NCBI GenBank assembly: GCA_020726505.1
Contig: JAHLEZ010000002.1
Location: 3,038,001-3,102,000 of the forward strand
DNA length: 64,000 nt
From: Leptodontidium sp. MPI-SDFR-AT-0119
Lineage: Eukaryota; Ascomycota; Leotiomycetes; Helotiales; Leptodontidiaceae
Direction: 5' to 3'
The notes beneath the pieces are model-generated. The model was not told the origin of the DNA. It made no database searches and saw nothing but the letters and a program-made list of their open reading frames with translations. Position 1 is the first letter of the stretch. Each line of letters begins with the position of its first letter. Made by a program: the position numbers and the translations under genes. Of the stretch, positions 46,907 through 60,500 are shown piece after piece.

Positions 46907-48146
46907 TGGGCAATTGTATCAAATGAATGTCATGAAATGTACTCACTGGAATTGCACTTTGCTTGATATCAGAAAGGACGGACCTGGTCTAACTTACTCG
47001 CTTGCAATGATCCTGCCAAGTGATTTATCATCACTTCAAATTACATTGATATGGCCTTAATTTCACAAGATCAAACTTCAGCAAGTGCTTCATCATGTCT
47101 CTTGGGCTAATTCCATGCAAGTAAAGCTCAAAGTTGTGGTATGTCTGTCCCAGTCATCTCTGCAACTCAAGTCCGCCCCCTGAAAATTAGCGAGCGATGC
47201 CCTAGATGCGCTGGGCCAGTCGCCTAACTCCCCTCCTGAGAACACCAAGCATCAGAACTTCAAGGTCAGTCACCACTCTGAAAATGCTGCTATCATGAGC
47301 AGTGGAGATTTCAACTAACCGACCGCACGACTTTAGGCATGCGGGCCTCGATTGCAAGATTACATCCCCAGATCCCCGCACTTGGCTCACGGAACGAATG
47401 CCTCCGGTCTACGGTTGAACAATTCTCCGCTCAAAGGGCCATCAAATCTCGAGAATCACGTAGTCTTTTTAGCATGTGATGGGAAATTATATGAATTATC
47501 CTTGTCACGGAGGAGAAAGATTGTTTCAAGAGGCTCGCAATCTATGAGAAGTCCGGTTGCGAACAATAGAAATGTCTCGCCTGTGGTATTTATTCAGCGC
47601 AATGTTTTCAACAGAGAGTTTACCGGGCCGCTAATGAAACAAATTAAGGATCGAACTCTGGGTCAAAGCATCTCTTTTGCTTTGTTTGATTTAACAGAGT
47701 TCCTTGCTACCAGACCGGCACTTTCGGTCTACTCGACCGTTCAAATTGACCCATTAGAGGAACAGAGGCCCCCCCCCCCGGACCTAGTTCTCCAAGATTT
47801 TAATCTTCTAGACTTCATCCGAAGTCCTAGGCGTGCCTCTTTTTTATATTACAGATGTTTGTTCCTCCAATTATATCTCATACCAAGCATGCATGGCGGC
47901 ACGTTGTGATGGTTCCTGGCCTGTTCCTGGCCTGAAAGGGGATACCCGAGTGACTGATGGCTATCAAATGTCGAACCCGCAGCCACATGATGGAAACGCC
48001 AATACATATAATTTTTGCTATTGTTAATCCGGCCCGCGGAGCAGCTCAAATTGTCGAAAATTATTTAAAAGTCCTTCTCGTTCTCCGGGGATTTCGGTGG
48101 TATCATCTCTAGCATCTTTTTGCATCTTCCTCAAGAGCCGGTCAAG
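46907..48146. other. intergenic; one weak ORF
   Basis: A 185-aa plus-strand ORF (47352-47909) has no recognised domain and contains a run of about 10 C (near 47768-47777) giving a Pro tract. A 12-bp direct duplication (cctggcctgttc type) lies near 47912-47935. I do not call a gene. Confidence 0.4.
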
Positions 48147-49468
48147 ATGACTCGCACACTCCCCTTTCTTGCTTCGTTCCTCCTATTCCTTGACCATGTT
48201 ACTGCTCAATCATTGAGCGGTAAGGGCAAGGAGGTTCACCCCAAGCTCGATATCTACACTTGTACCAAGCGAGGTGGCTGCAAGAAGCAGACGTCGTACA
48301 TCGTGCTGGATTCTGCTATGCACCCCATCTACCAAAAGGACAATCCAAGTCTAGGATGTGGTGACTGGGGATCAGCGCCTAACAAGACTGTCTGTCCCGA
48401 TGCGAAGACTTGCAACCAGAACTGTGTCATTGACCAGATCTCTGACTACTCTGCCTATGGCGTCAAGACCAAAGGAAGCAGCCTCTATCTGGATATGTTG
48501 CGAGACGACCTTTCTACCATCAGTCCAAGAGCGTACCTTATGGACAGCGATCAACACAAATACGACATGATACAGTTGACTGGAAATGAGTTCACCTTCG
48601 ACGTGGATGTGTCGAAGCTGCCTTGCGGCATGAATGGAGCTCTGTACATGTCAGAAATGAACAAGTACGGTGGCAAGAACTCCCTTAACAAGGGGGGAGC
48701 AGAGCTCGGAAACGGGTACTGCGATGCCCAATGCTACACTTTCCCATTCGTAGATGGAGTTGTAAGTTTTTCCCTTCCAAACTGTATCATCCTGCTAATC
48801 AAATAAAGGGAAATATCGAGGGCAAAGGAGCCTGCTGCAACGAGCTAGATATTTGGGAAGCTAACCGGAGGTCGACGGCTCTGGTTCCCCATCCATGCAA
48901 TATCTCATCCATCTACCAATGCACAGGCGCTGAGTGTGGATTCGAAGGTGTTTGCGACAAATGGGGCTGCGGTTTCAACCCATATGGTGTTGGCAACCCA
49001 GACTTCTACGGCGAACAGCCTGAAGCAGATGTTGATACCAAACGTCCATTCACTGTCGTGACGTCCTTCCCAGCCGAGAATGGTGTCTTGAAGTCCATTA
49101 CTCGAAAGTACATCCAAGATGGAAAGATCATCTCAAATGCCGTAGTTAACCTCCCAAATCGCGTAAAGAAGGACTACATTGACGATGCCTTCTGTGAGGA
49201 GAACCCCGGCGGAACTAGAAGGTTCACAGAGCTCGGTGGCATGGCTGAGATGGGTGAAGCTATGTCGCGAGGCATGGTTCTTGCTTTTGCTGTTTGGTGG
49301 GATGTTGGAGGATTCATGGACTGGTTGGATGGGACTGCAAGTGGCGCTGGGCCTTGCAATAGTACGGAAGGGAATCCGGAGTTCATCAAGACGATTCAAC
49401 CTGATGTTGCGGTTGAGTTTAGCGAGATCAAGTGGGGCGAGATCGGTAGCACTTACAAAACAAAGTAG
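48147..49468 (+). CDS. glycoside hydrolase family 7 endoglucanase, secreted
   Basis: Exon 1 is 48147-48761 and exon 2 is 48809-49468, giving 424 aa. The signal peptide is MTRTLPFLASFLLFLDHVTA. GH7 blocks follow: YTCTKRGGCKKQTSYIVLDS, PDAKTCNQNCVID, YGVKTKGSSLYLDM, TFDVDVSKLPCGMNGALYMS and GNGYCDAQCYTFPFVDGVGN. The catalytic block ACCNELDIWEANRRSTALVP holds the E-x-D-x-x-E triad. Paired cysteines recur throughout. The length and open loops (no exo-loop inserts visible) point to an endo-beta-1,4-glucanase (EGL1/Cel7B type) rather than a cellobiohydrolase. It ends at the catalytic domain, with no linker or CBM1. It breaks internal bonds of cellulose outside the cell. Canonical 47-nt intron. Confidence 0.95.
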
Positions 49469-49879
49469 ACAGCAGTGATGAATGAATGTATTGCACTTGA
49501 ATGAAATTGTTTGGTACCCACAATCAGTCCCTTACTCTCTATCGGGGAAATTAACATCACCGCCCCGAAATGGAATTTATAATCTAAAGAAACGAAGTAT
49601 GATGTGACTTTTATTACCCTCCAAACCATCATTGCATGCTATTTTTGTGGTTTCATTTAGAGACCATCGGATTCGTCAAACATTCGTAACCATTCCTCAG
49701 AATTAAACTGGTTTTCAAACAATCATATCATAGGTTAGAAATCAGAGTGGAAAAGTCCCAGCTCCACCTTTCGGGCTGTACCGCCTGTGGCCACAGGGAC
49801 AACACATTATTCGGCTCGATAACCGAACGCTGGAGCGAAGCGAACCCCCTGACTTTCCCGATGGATGCCCAGTCCCAGT
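49469..49879. other. 3' region between GH7 and the tail-anchored protein gene
   Basis: The two genes converge here. Nothing else is seen. Confidence 0.5.
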
Positions 49880-51654
49880 TTAATGATTCCCTTGCTCCAA
49901 CTGCTGTTTCGCAAGCATGACTTGCCATACTTGGAAGATAAGAGAGAGCAGCATCAAGAAAATTGTGAAAGTGGCAAAGAATACAAGAATCTGCATTCAA
50001 AGTTAGCGCTGCCTCTTGAAGTATTTCGGGTCAGACATACCTGGTTGTTCCACAGCGTGTACCACGCAGCGACATCTCTACGATCGTTGAGAAGGGACCT
50101 GACATTCTGTGGCTGGTGCTGCTTGACGAACTCCTGCAGCGCAATGAGTCGCTTGCCAAAGAATGGGAATTCGGCGTAGGGATATGTCTTCGCTGACTCG
50201 CTGGCTTCGATATCATCGTAGATGCGTTGCGCCTCTTCTGATGATGCGCTCTTGCCGCATAGAGTATGCAACAATGGATCCCAGACGAAAGGGAGATCTC
50301 CAGAGACTTCTTGCTCCTCCATTGCAGTCATGATTCGAGAGAATGATCGCCAGGACTTCTCGTCTAGTCCAAAGATCAGGCGGTATGAGAGTAGGATCTC
50401 CTCGAAGTATTCAGATGCTGGGACTTCTGGAGTCTGAACATCCTCACAGTTGGCGGCGGCATGGTCATTGAATACTCTGGTTTCACTGTTAGATATGTTT
50501 GCTGAGGCCTGGGTTGTTGCTCACTTTGATAACAAGCCATTCTTCTTTGCCTCGGTCATAATCCGAGCGAATGAAGGGTACTGGAACAATTTCAAGGTCT
50601 TCTTTCCGCTGTCGAATTCCAAATGGAGGGCATGTGATGTTACCCATTCAATCTTGACCTCAACTACATTGTTCAATGTGTTGAAGCAGAGTGTCTGGAC
50701 ATTGATTGCCTCCGATGCCGATTCAGTCACATCGCTCAGTTCCGTCGGATTGGATACCTTGGGGCCAGGAATGAGCTCGCCGAATTTCGAGAGAAGATAA
50801 TCCAGAGAACGATCGACGTGATCAAAGCCCTGAGAATGATTTCGAATTTTTCTTGTCGTCAATATGTTCCTCCGCCCAGAAGAAGCAGTGCTCGTCCTCG
50901 TTATTTCCAACTTGTCGACCTCTGGCTTGTTCACCGCTTCATAGAGCATAGCTAATTAAAAGTCAGTCGTGCGCTTCATGAGATCGATATCTGAAATACA
51001 CACTCAACCATCCCACTGCCGCGAACACTGCCTGATTGTGTAGCGCTCGCTCAGAGTCCAATTGTTGCTTCAACTGTTGCTCATTTTCCAGCCCGTCAAC
51101 AATTTCCGCCAGAGCCAGACTCGATTGTGTCTTCAATAGCCTCGCGACTGTGATTGCGAAATTATAAATAATAACGAGGTCCCCTGACCTTGGTCCGGTA
51201 GAGTCATCTTCCAGACCGACGAGTGTTGGTGCCAGCAAATGCCAGTGACTGAGGAACTTGTGTCGTAGGAACCTCGAGTACCAAATGCATGCATCTGCCA
51301 AAGACCCTTTTATGAGATTGTCCCCTACGATCAAAGCCAGGAGGCAGTCTTGTCGTTGTCTTTCATCGTCCGTGAGGGGTGAGAGGGATGCTACAATAAT
51401 TAGATTGGGGCGTATGGAGGCCTAAGGGGGGAACATACTGATGACCTGACCTTCTCCTGTGCGTTCTCTAGCACTGGCGATTGAAGCGAATGTGTTAACC
51501 CGCGGAGATGTTCTTGCGCCTCTCGTCGAGGTCTAACATAAAATCAGTCAGTGCATTCGAGTAGTCGGAGTTTCAGAGTTCAACTCACGATCCGGTCTAT
51601 AAATGAGACCCTCCTGTCCATTCTCCTCTCACCGAGTTCGATATCGGTCGGCAT
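49880..51654 (-). CDS. conserved fungal protein with a C-terminal membrane anchor
   Basis: The gene has about six exons. The start at 51654 (MPTDIELGERRMDRRVSFID) is followed by a Ser/Arg-rich stretch, a helical core (LADACIWYSRFLRHKFLSHW, then LVIIYNFAITVARLLKTQSS and LHNQAVFAAVGWL), a polar middle part, and LLSYRLIFGLDEKSWRSFSR. A C-terminal helix, ILVFFATFTIFLMLLSLIF, spans the membrane just before the stop at 49880. The layout (large soluble part, one TM near the end) fits a tail-anchored protein. I recognise it as a recurring ascomycete type without a known function. Exon joins after the first are approximate. Its place between the GH7 gene and other accessory genes gives no clue to the role. 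Confidence 0.65.
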
Positions 51655-52446
51655 TTTGAGAAATTTACAATATTGCGCTTACTCTGTTAGAGACCAACAT
51701 ACGACCAAACTCCCGATCATAAAGTCTTATAATCGTCTTGAAATTGGGAAAGTCCGCCTCGTGGCATGCCATGAAACTGTTGAGGTGGAAATCGTGAGAA
51801 TGGATACTTTGGGTGTGAAGCGAGAACGAAAACGCGCCGGTCTTTCAGAAGACCTTGCGGCAGTGCATGCAGTAGTCCGAATGATACCTTACTTGCCAGA
51901 GCGGTGTCTTCGAAGAGATAACAGGCCTGGTCTCAGCCCGGTTAGAACTGCCCTCTGAATGTTCAGCCTATCTCGCAGCCTTGGGCGAATAAGAAGGCTG
52001 TGCGGGGTCGTGCAGGTGTGGTGGGAGGAGATGCCATCGAACGAGAGTCTGCAGCCCCCCACCGAAATGGTCCAGGTGATATCAAAAGCTGCATGCTTTG
52101 GGCACCATGCATTTAATCCTTGATCGTAATGTCATCAGGTAAGTCTGAATGACAGCTCAGCCTTGATACCCAACTCTCACAGCTCACTCAGCCTCATGGT
52201 CCCTCGCGGTGTCATGACATTTTGCAGGGCAAGGCTCCCATATACATGTGTACTATTCAGTGATGCTGGAGAGACAGTGAGACTCAAGAACGTATTGAAA
52301 CCAAATTAGCAGAGACCGATTTGCCCAAAAGACATCAAAATGAATGTACAAAAACCATGCCTCATGCTAATAACCCTCTCGTAAATGCAATCATTCCCAT
52401 CCTTCAGGTGCACGTCGAGCTTTGCCAGTTCTCTCTACTGTTCTTA
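51655..52446. other. intergenic, nothing recognised
   Basis: Upstream of the tail-anchored protein gene and downstream of the small unknown gene. ORF 51551-51958 is the antisense shadow of the first exon region. Confidence 0.5.
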
Positions 52447-53079
52447 TCAATAGCCTCCTAGATTGTTGCTACCTGTAAATTATTTGTTAGCATATGTCGC
52501 TAAATAGTTTGGAAGTCTCCCCAGTACTCCAGCTGGAAGGGTTGATTGAAGCCCCAGACAGACGATATCCTCGAGTATGACTCAATGTTGAAACACGTAT
52601 TATAGCCGAAGCACGTTCAAACACTTGAAAGATTTCATAGATGGGATTCAGTCTTACCATAAACAGACTTCTCAGGGCATGCAACCAAAAGTTTCCCATC
52701 TGGTGATGGCTCTACCGGTCCCTTCCAGAGTTCTCTCCACGGCTGAACCTTTCGTTCAGTGGATGGCGGGAAGCTTCCCAGTGTGACTGTACTGAAGAAA
52801 TCTGCTACCGGCTCTGGTAGCTCGCCTAGAAGAGATAATGGCTTTGGCTCTGGGGAAGAAGATCTCGAAGTTGCAGTAGATGATGCCGACTTGACTGATG
52901 ACTGATCGGAGGTGTCCGACGACGTCTTCTTGTACTGATGTGAGCATATAGCTCACAGGTAGGTATATCCAATGTGTACTCACGCTTTCATGATCATTTC
53001 TCCTGGCCTCGGACTTTTCTGGTACTGGAATCGGCATCTGACCTGGTGACAAAGCTTTCAGTGGCGATTTGGAGCTCAT
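52447..53079 (-). CDS. small unknown protein, Ser/Pro-rich
   Basis: Three exons, 52984-53079, 52658-52934 and 52447-52472, sum exactly to 132 aa (phase 0, then phase 1). The sequence starts MSSKSPLKALSPGQMPIPVP, followed by a Ser/Thr-rich stretch (SASSTATSRSSSPEPKPLSL) and a more conserved-looking end: ELPEPVADFFSTVTLGSFPP, VQPWRELWKGPVEPSPDG and KSVYGSNNLGGY. The last exon is only 26 nt. No signal peptide or TM. I do not recognise the family. The canonical splice sites (GTGAGT, GTAAGA, CAG, ACAG) and exact frame make a real gene likely. Confidence 0.6.
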
Positions 53080-55484
53080 CGTAGCAGTTCAGGATGTGAT
53101 GTTGAAGATAGACGGTGGTCAGGAACTAGAATATGCACTGTCAGTTCGGGGTACACACGAGCCGAGGTGTGCCTTGCTCGGGAGACTGACCACAGAAAGC
53201 CTTGCTTGTAGTATTCAGCAGAGATGGCGATGAGTTGTGAAGTAGGAAGACGCCGGTGAGGAGCCTGTGAGATAAACCACCAAAGAGCACTTACTCGATC
53301 GCTTATATCGGCTTAAGGTGGGACAGCTGGATAGTGGGGGAGTCACAACCCCGACAAGACATACATATTTTCGCGGCTGAGAACCTCGTCATATTCTATG
53401 CGGGGAATTTCCATGACTGGTACATCATACTTGTAACCGGGGAGTTCCGAAGATCAATATTACATCCCGTAGAAAATTCGGTGAAGGTATATATCAAACT
53501 TGAGGAGATCTGTGGTTGTGTGTGCATCGTCCATTCCCCGACGAAAGCCGCCCTCTCATAAGCTTCAGACGGATTCAAGGAGTGAACAGAAAAGACCTTG
53601 ACATCCGCTCGAACAAGGAATAATAGCATCTTGTAATTATTTGGCCCGCAACACGTTATCTCCTCCAGTGAGAAAGCTCGATCCAAAGGACTGCATCGGA
53701 GATGTGCGATATCCAGATTGACCATCTCAAGCAATCATTAAGCTTCCATGAGATCATTTCCATTGGGCCGGCCATTTCATACAGGCCAGGATGACATTGC
53801 GCAAGAAACCCCCCAAAATCGCTTTTGCACATTGGAAGGCGCAAGTTAGAAGGTATACAATTAAGTCACTCGACATGTGCTCCCCAGCCTCGTGTGCGAA
53901 TCCTCCTTCCTTTTGCAGACAAGAACCTTGTGCCATTCACAGAAAAGGTAGAAATCATTGACCAACGCTTGAGAACTCCATGGGCTATGACCACAATGAT
54001 TTGCATATCAGCGGCGCAACAACTGCATCCGTCGATCTCCGTCCGCTGCTTACAGGCACTGGCCAATATGTACAGTACAGCACCGAATAAGGAAACAGTG
54101 CTTCACATACACCTCTGATGGGCATATTCCAACATATTCTCTAGTCGGTGAAAGAACGCCACTCGGCACAATCCTTCTACGCTCAGATAATTCCAGTTCG
54201 CATTACAAAGGCAAATACAAGACGCCCGAGACACCCAAAACTGAGCAGTGGAGGTGGCCGATGAGGCAGCGCTTCCAGGCAGCAGAACGCCGAAATAATG
54301 TGGGGGTACAGGCTGGGTTGAGGGATAAAGAGGAGGCACTGTTCCTTGCTCTCTCACTTCGTCCACGACCGAGTATAAGGCCGCATGGAAGGAGACCTGT
54401 GTATGAAATTATCTCGCGATGAAGCTTCCGTGTGGCAGTGCGATCCAGACCTTGCAAATTTGCTCCGGTTTTTGGTGAACCAGACACGTGATTTGGCAAA
54501 GAATATTTTCTGATTTCACTTCGCAGCGATATCATAGCCTTCTATTAGTTTTGCACCGGTCCTGTTTCTTATAAGATTACCGCCTTTTGTTTTTCGCTTT
54601 CCTGTTTCTTCCGTTGTTGTCATTATGTATTGGTGCAGTAGCTCCGATTCTCATGTACGTGGCACTATTTGTGTGCTGGAGTCTCCGAGATTTCGTAATT
54701 GTAACCCAAGTTTGAAGCACCTGATCATACTTTATCAGCACGCAAGTGTGTGTATTTTCTCACGGTTCATGATGCGCGGCAGTTTTTGCAAGGCGGACTT
54801 GCTGTTGTTATGTCTTTTATCTTGCAGGTCCTTGAATGTTGGGGACAGGGATCAAAATTCGCCCACGAATCTGCCCACAAGCCCGTCAACACGTTGAGTA
54901 TGACGTGATAACATTGCTCCACTACTCGATATACTGAGTAAGAGATCTAGTCGTGGCAATTTCTTACGTCTTTGGTGCCGCAGCAGGTAGTCACTTCAGG
55001 ATGTACAGTCGGCCCTAGGTGTGTTGTTCTTCCAGGGGGAAAGAAGTATTCACATACACACCTTCCAGTTTCGTTGAGACGATGCAAAGATCATTCCTCA
55101 AGGCTGATTCAACAATGTTTTCTGTTATCCAAGACTCGAGTTTGAGGCCTGTGAAAGTCCATCTCGGATATTTCCAGTCCTAGTAAGATACTAAGTCAGA
55201 AAAGTGGTGAATGTAGTAGTCTACCTCCGAGATTCTCCCTTTCACTCCACCTTTTCGATACCGACTGAAAGGTAAAGGAGTTCTCAATCGCTATCAAACA
55301 CGAATCCATTATCTGTTGTTTGTGTTCCTCCATACTTCGTCTCGCTACATCTTCGTAAGGTTCCATCCAGTACAAGGACCGTGCGTGAACTTCGTCCGAC
55401 GATAGCTCGAGGCGCGCAGAACCCTTTTTCATCACAATTTCCTCAACCCCGATATCGGCAGCTTCGCAAACAGGACAACGAGAG
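53080..55484. other. long intergenic region
   Basis: About 2.4 kb between the small unknown gene and the nucleoside transporter. ORFs here (for example 53334-53561 and 54625-54897) lack protein features. I find no RNA gene or clear repeat. Confidence 0.5.
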
Positions 55485-56923
55485 ATGGATAGGGATTTCG
55501 AGTCGCCTTCTGATGATGAAGGGAGGTATTTTGAGCAGAGGGCCCTGCTGGCTGGGGAGACGGAGATCAAGGACGATGATGATCTGGACAGATTCGAGGC
55601 GGTGAAGGGTGACTCCAGAGTATTCTCGCTGTCGGAATACTTTGCGTTCTTCACGATGGGCTTGCCGATGATGTGGATTTGGTGAGTTGGATATTCACTT
55701 TCTAGGTTTGCCACTGGAAGTTATAATCTAATGATGGTCAAGGTCCATGATTATCCAGGCGGCCCCCTATTTCCAGCGCCGGTTTGCAGCAAACGCCACA
55801 ATACTCCGATACTTCCAAGCCTCGTATCTGGTATTTTTCGCGACAACGATGTTCCTCACGACGGTCTACTTAAACCGGCAGCGAGAACAGCCCATGTATA
55901 CGCATCGTCTCAAGAGAGCTCTGTGTGGATACGTTGCTGTCGCAAGTCTACTCATGCTTTCCGCGGTCGAGTCGCTGAATGTCAGAGCAGAGATCTACTA
56001 CCCTTTCACGCTCGTGATGGTTGTAATGACTGGTGTGGCAAATGGGCTAAGCCAAAACGCTGCTTTTGCATTTGCTGCTGGATTTGGGCGTACGGAATAT
56101 GCTCCTGCAGTCATGACAGGTGAAGCACTGGCTGGCTTCATCCCTTCAAGCATAGGTACGACTAGGATCAACAGCAAAAATCACCATCTCGCTAACTTAC
56201 TTAGAAATAATCTCGGCATTGGTATTTCCCTCTGCATATTTCGATACAGAAACGACAGGAAATTCGAAAATGTCCTCCTTAACTATAGGATATTTCTTCT
56301 CTGCCCTGGCAGTCGGTCTCGCATCACTTGGAGCTCTAGGCTTCCTGATACCCCGCAGTGGAGCTCGGCCAGCATTCAAAGCATACGAAATGACATCGGT
56401 TTGGGCAAGGTGGTCATCAACACTTAAATGGCCCGCACTTGCCAACTTCTCCTGCCTCTGCATCTCCTCCGTATCCTCAGTATTCGTCACAAAAATCACG
56501 TCCGTGGTGCCTAAAGATGGAGCACCGAATCTCCTACGCCCGGAAGCTTTCATCCCACTCTCAATCGTCCTCTGGAATATCGGGGACTTCCTCGGATCGC
56601 TCGGAGCCGTCTCGTCTCGCTTCTTGATCAGAAGGCCTTTCTTGATTTTTGTACTTTCACTCGCTCGGATTGGGTTCATTCCCATGTACTTGATGTGCAA
56701 CATTGATGAGCGAGGATCATTTGCTGGAGATTGGTTTTACCTCGTTTGTGTCCAGTTTATGTTCGGTGTTACGCATGGCTGGCTTTCGGGTGCAAGCATG
56801 ATGGGAGTTCCTGTATGGGTGCCAGAGGAGGACAGAGAAGAGGCAGGTGCTTTTATGGGAATGACATTGGTGTCCGGGCTTGTGGCAGGTAGTATCCTTG
56901 GACTAATCGTTTCTCGGTTTTGA
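55485..56923 (+). CDS. equilibrative nucleoside transporter (ENT/FUN26-like)
   Basis: Exons 55485-55681, 55743-56155 and 56205-56923 sum exactly to 442 aa. An acidic N-terminus (ESPSDDEGRYFEQRALLAGE) precedes 11 predicted TMs: EYFAFFTMGLPMMWIW, ATILRYFQASYLVFFATTMF, LVMVVMTGVANGLSQNAAFA and others. ENT-family signs are the GxxNGLxQNAAF helix, the SLSEYFAFFTMGL opening corresponding to yeast FUN26, and the C-terminal GVTHGWLSGASMMGVP, where relatives have G-Y-x-S-T. FUN26 is a vacuolar nucleoside exporter, so a vacuolar location is expected. The minus-strand ORFs 55196-55714 and 56197-56703 are shadows. Confidence 0.9.
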
Positions 56924-57535
56924 GATTGTGCATACTTTGGAGGCGAGATGGTTTGCACATATGGTGTCGTGTGGTTCTCAAAAGTTCTAGATGGTTCATT
57001 CAGGTTGGGTACAAAAGTGAAAACAAAAAGAAAAGCGAGTTCCCTTTTTGATTTATGCGTTAGACTAAAATTAGATGCATTGCTCTCCGCTCCATAGATT
57101 GTATTGAGTGTGGTAGAATAATATAGATTCATCATGTTCTGGCTACAGCTCATGGAGGTTAACGATGGACTTGGTGACTTGGAACGTGTCCTCCGACTCA
57201 TCCACATCTGAAAGTATTTTGAAATACCACCCGCCATGGAGGTTTATTGTCGCCAATGCACGCTTCATAACAGCCAAAAGAGTCACTACCAAAAAATTCT
57301 AAAGAGAACTAATTTCCTTGATCGGGGAAGTGGCTTGTGTCAACTTGAGGTCCACAATCACCAAACGCAAGCCACTTGTTCTATCGGTCTAAAGTTATCG
57401 ATAGGTATCAAAATCAGAATCATGATATTCATACAAATGTAGCCAATGTTGTTTCACCTGTCGAGTATGAACTAATCCAATTCATGCCCAGACCGGCAGG
57501 TCCGAAATCGCGACAACTTAGAGCTCAAGGCCAAA
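56924..57535. other. 3' intergenic between convergent genes
   Basis: The nucleoside transporter and the ankyrin NLR end here. The ORF at 56737-57237 is a shadow plus noise. Confidence 0.5.
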
Positions 57536-60500
57536 TCATCCTCCGTTGCTCCATGGACAAAATCCTGTAGCCGCACTCAACAATTTGATTATTTTAGGAT
57601 GGTTGCAATCATAGTCTTGAGGATACTTGCATAATATGCAATCCTCTTTTGCCTGTATGGCCGCTTCAAGTGCAGTGTTGCCTGCATCGTCTCTGGTATG
57701 TATGTCTGCACCAGCATCAAGTAACATTTTGCTCATGAAATGATCATGACTCACGGCAGCTGCGTGTAGTGGTGCTTCTCCCACACAATTTCTTGAGTTG
57801 ACGTTTGCCCCAAGCTTGAGCAGAATAAGCACAGTCTCCTGTGTGAGATGTGGCTCGAATAGGCTCGCCCGGTAGGGATATTTGATTGCGAAATGAAGAG
57901 CAGTTTGACCACTTGGATCTGAAGCGTCGATGCAAGACCCTTTCTCGGCCAAGAGGTGCATAATTGTGGCATTGCCGCGAACACTGGCGACAAAGAAGGC
58001 CGTCTCCCCGTTGCTGTCCAGGGCGTTGATATCTGTAGTCCTGTCTGCAAATAATGATGCTAAAGAGTCGTGTCCGAGTTCGATTGCTCTGTGAAGGGGG
58101 GTGCTGCCTTCAAAATTCAGATGGGAAACGGCATCGGGCTTGATTTTCAGAAACTCCTCAAAAATTCTGTGATGCCCCTGTTCAGCTGCTATGAAATAGG
58201 CCGTCCTGCCTTGATAATCCAATGCTTCAATATTTGCGCCGTTCTCAAGCAGTACTTGAACAGTTTCGTGGCTTTTCTTTGCCCCAGCTTCCACTGCCAT
58301 ATGAAGTGCTGTCATTTTGCGACTGTCCAGAGCATGGATGGATGCGCCTCTTTCGAGCAACTTCTGGACAACAATATGACGTCCATACTCAGCGGCAACA
58401 TGTAGTGGAGTCATAGAATTCCCATCCACCGCCTTAATATTCGCAGAATTATCAAGTAGTAATTGCACAACACCATGCCACCCCCGTTGTGATGCTCTAT
58501 GCAGAGCCGTCATACCACGCCGGTCTGATGTTTCAAGAATTGCCGATTCATTGATCAGAAGTTTGACCATGCACTCATGCCCGCTTTCTGCAGCGATATG
58601 GAGTGCTGCCGTTCCATAATCGTCCACGGCATTCACGTCTGCCCAATACCCTACATCCTCGCCTAAACCCAATGAAAGTGGGGGTTTCTCTGCGGTTGTC
58701 GAGTTGAGTAGCCCTCTCATTTGACGGCTTGCCAACCTAGAATTTGACTGACAGCCGAGTAAAGCCGCTGCTGTCAATTCATTACCCCATATCGCGGCAA
58801 AATGCAATGCTGTTGCTCCGTTGTTATCCATTGCTTTGAGGTTGACATGCTTATCGATCAAGAGTGTAATGACAGGTAGATGCGCAGCCATTGTTGCCAA
58901 TTGAAGTGCAGTATTCCCACGGCTGTCTCTTGTTTCGATATCAGCTCCGTTTTCAAGCAGGAGATTGACAAGACTCAAATGTCCTCGCTCCGCTGATACG
59001 TGAAGTGGAGTCGTGCCATCAATGTCTTGAACATTGATACTAGCACCCCTTTCCAATAACAGTGCCACAAGACACTCACTCCCGCGCTTTGTAGCGATAG
59101 ATAGCGCGGTTCGTCGAAAATAATCTCTACTCTCGAGATCAGCTCCTTGATTTAGTAAATAATGGATGATCCCAAAAGCAGTGGCACTCATTGTTTTGTT
59201 GGATTGAAATTTTTGTTCGAGATCTCTGTCATCCAGAAGTAAGACAGAGTCGAACAATAGATCCGGCACAGGAGCGCATTGAATTGCTTTGTGAAGTGCT
59301 GTCTCTTGTCGATGGTGGTAGTCTTTGGCCTCAATGCACGCTCTGCTCTCGACCAGTAGTCGGACCATAGTCAGTTGGTTGGATAAAATGGCTTCAGAAA
59401 GTGCTGATGTCCCATGAAAGTCGTTCTTCTCGGGGTCAGCTCCATGATCAAGCAACAGCCGTACCAGAGTCTCGTAGCCTCCCGAGACAGCCGCGTGCAA
59501 GGCTGTGCGTTGCCCATTACCCCTCGTATCCACTCCAGTCCCAGAACGTAGCAGTTTGCCAACAATAGTACTCAGCCCGAATTCAGCAGCTTCAACTAGT
59601 CCAGATTCAATGTTGCCTTCATCTAGAAGGTTTCTAGCATGTCTTATCCTTGATAGTTGCGTCTCATTGCTCAGAAAAATAATTATGTCTTCTTCCAACT
59701 GGCTCTCTACCGTTCCGCGCGCATGGTGGCCCCAATTTTGTGACGCATAATTAAGGAGCTCGTGTTCCACTGGAGGTTGCAGCTTGTCATCCAAGTCAAC
59801 ATCGACTTCGGAAAACCAATCGATGGAGAGATAACGAAGACAGCATTCTGTAATGTCCATCTGGGCTTCTGGAAATACTGCGTCCTTGGATTTGCTGAAA
59901 TACTCTTCCGTTGTGTAGTGAACCAGGCGAAATATCTGACTCTCGTAATCGACAACTGTCAGACCTCCGCACACAGTAATCATCATGGCTTCGGTGGGGA
60001 AGTCTTCTTCAGTAATCGTGGTGTCATCTTGTTCGAGATCCATCACAGCTATCGCGTGTTGTAGCTCGGCAACCCTTAAGGGACTCAATGCATATGTGAC
60101 CCATGACAAGAGCCTCATAGCTAGTTTGACTTCCTCTTCGTGCTGTCCCCTGATACGTTCCATGGCATCATCGTAAACAACATCCAGCTCTCTTGGGAGT
60201 TTCTCCAGTGCCTTTCGGACCTGTTTCGAACTCGTTTTCGTCTTCAGAGATTCAACATGAAGTTTTGCCAGTAGAAACCTTTCATACTATAAGTCGCCAA
60301 AACCTAGAAGGATTGAAGAAGGAACTCACATTCCTTTTGCGTTCTTAACAAGCTTCTCGACTATCGTGTCTTGCAAGTGCTCCGATGATGCGCAGAACGA
60401 GCGAAGCCTATCACTTCCCAAGATCTGTGATCGAAGAAAAACTTCAATGTCTTCTTGGCTTGCCCGAACTTCCAGTCGTGAGGCTGTTCTGAAACCCTCC

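Noticed and set aside
47352..47909. 185-aa ORF between the NLR and GH7
   Set aside because: No domain, signal peptide or splice context; contains a C homopolymer.
55196..55714. 172-aa minus-strand ORF over the first exon of the nucleoside transporter
   Set aside because: The acidic, conserved coding strand is clearly the plus strand; this is its mirror.
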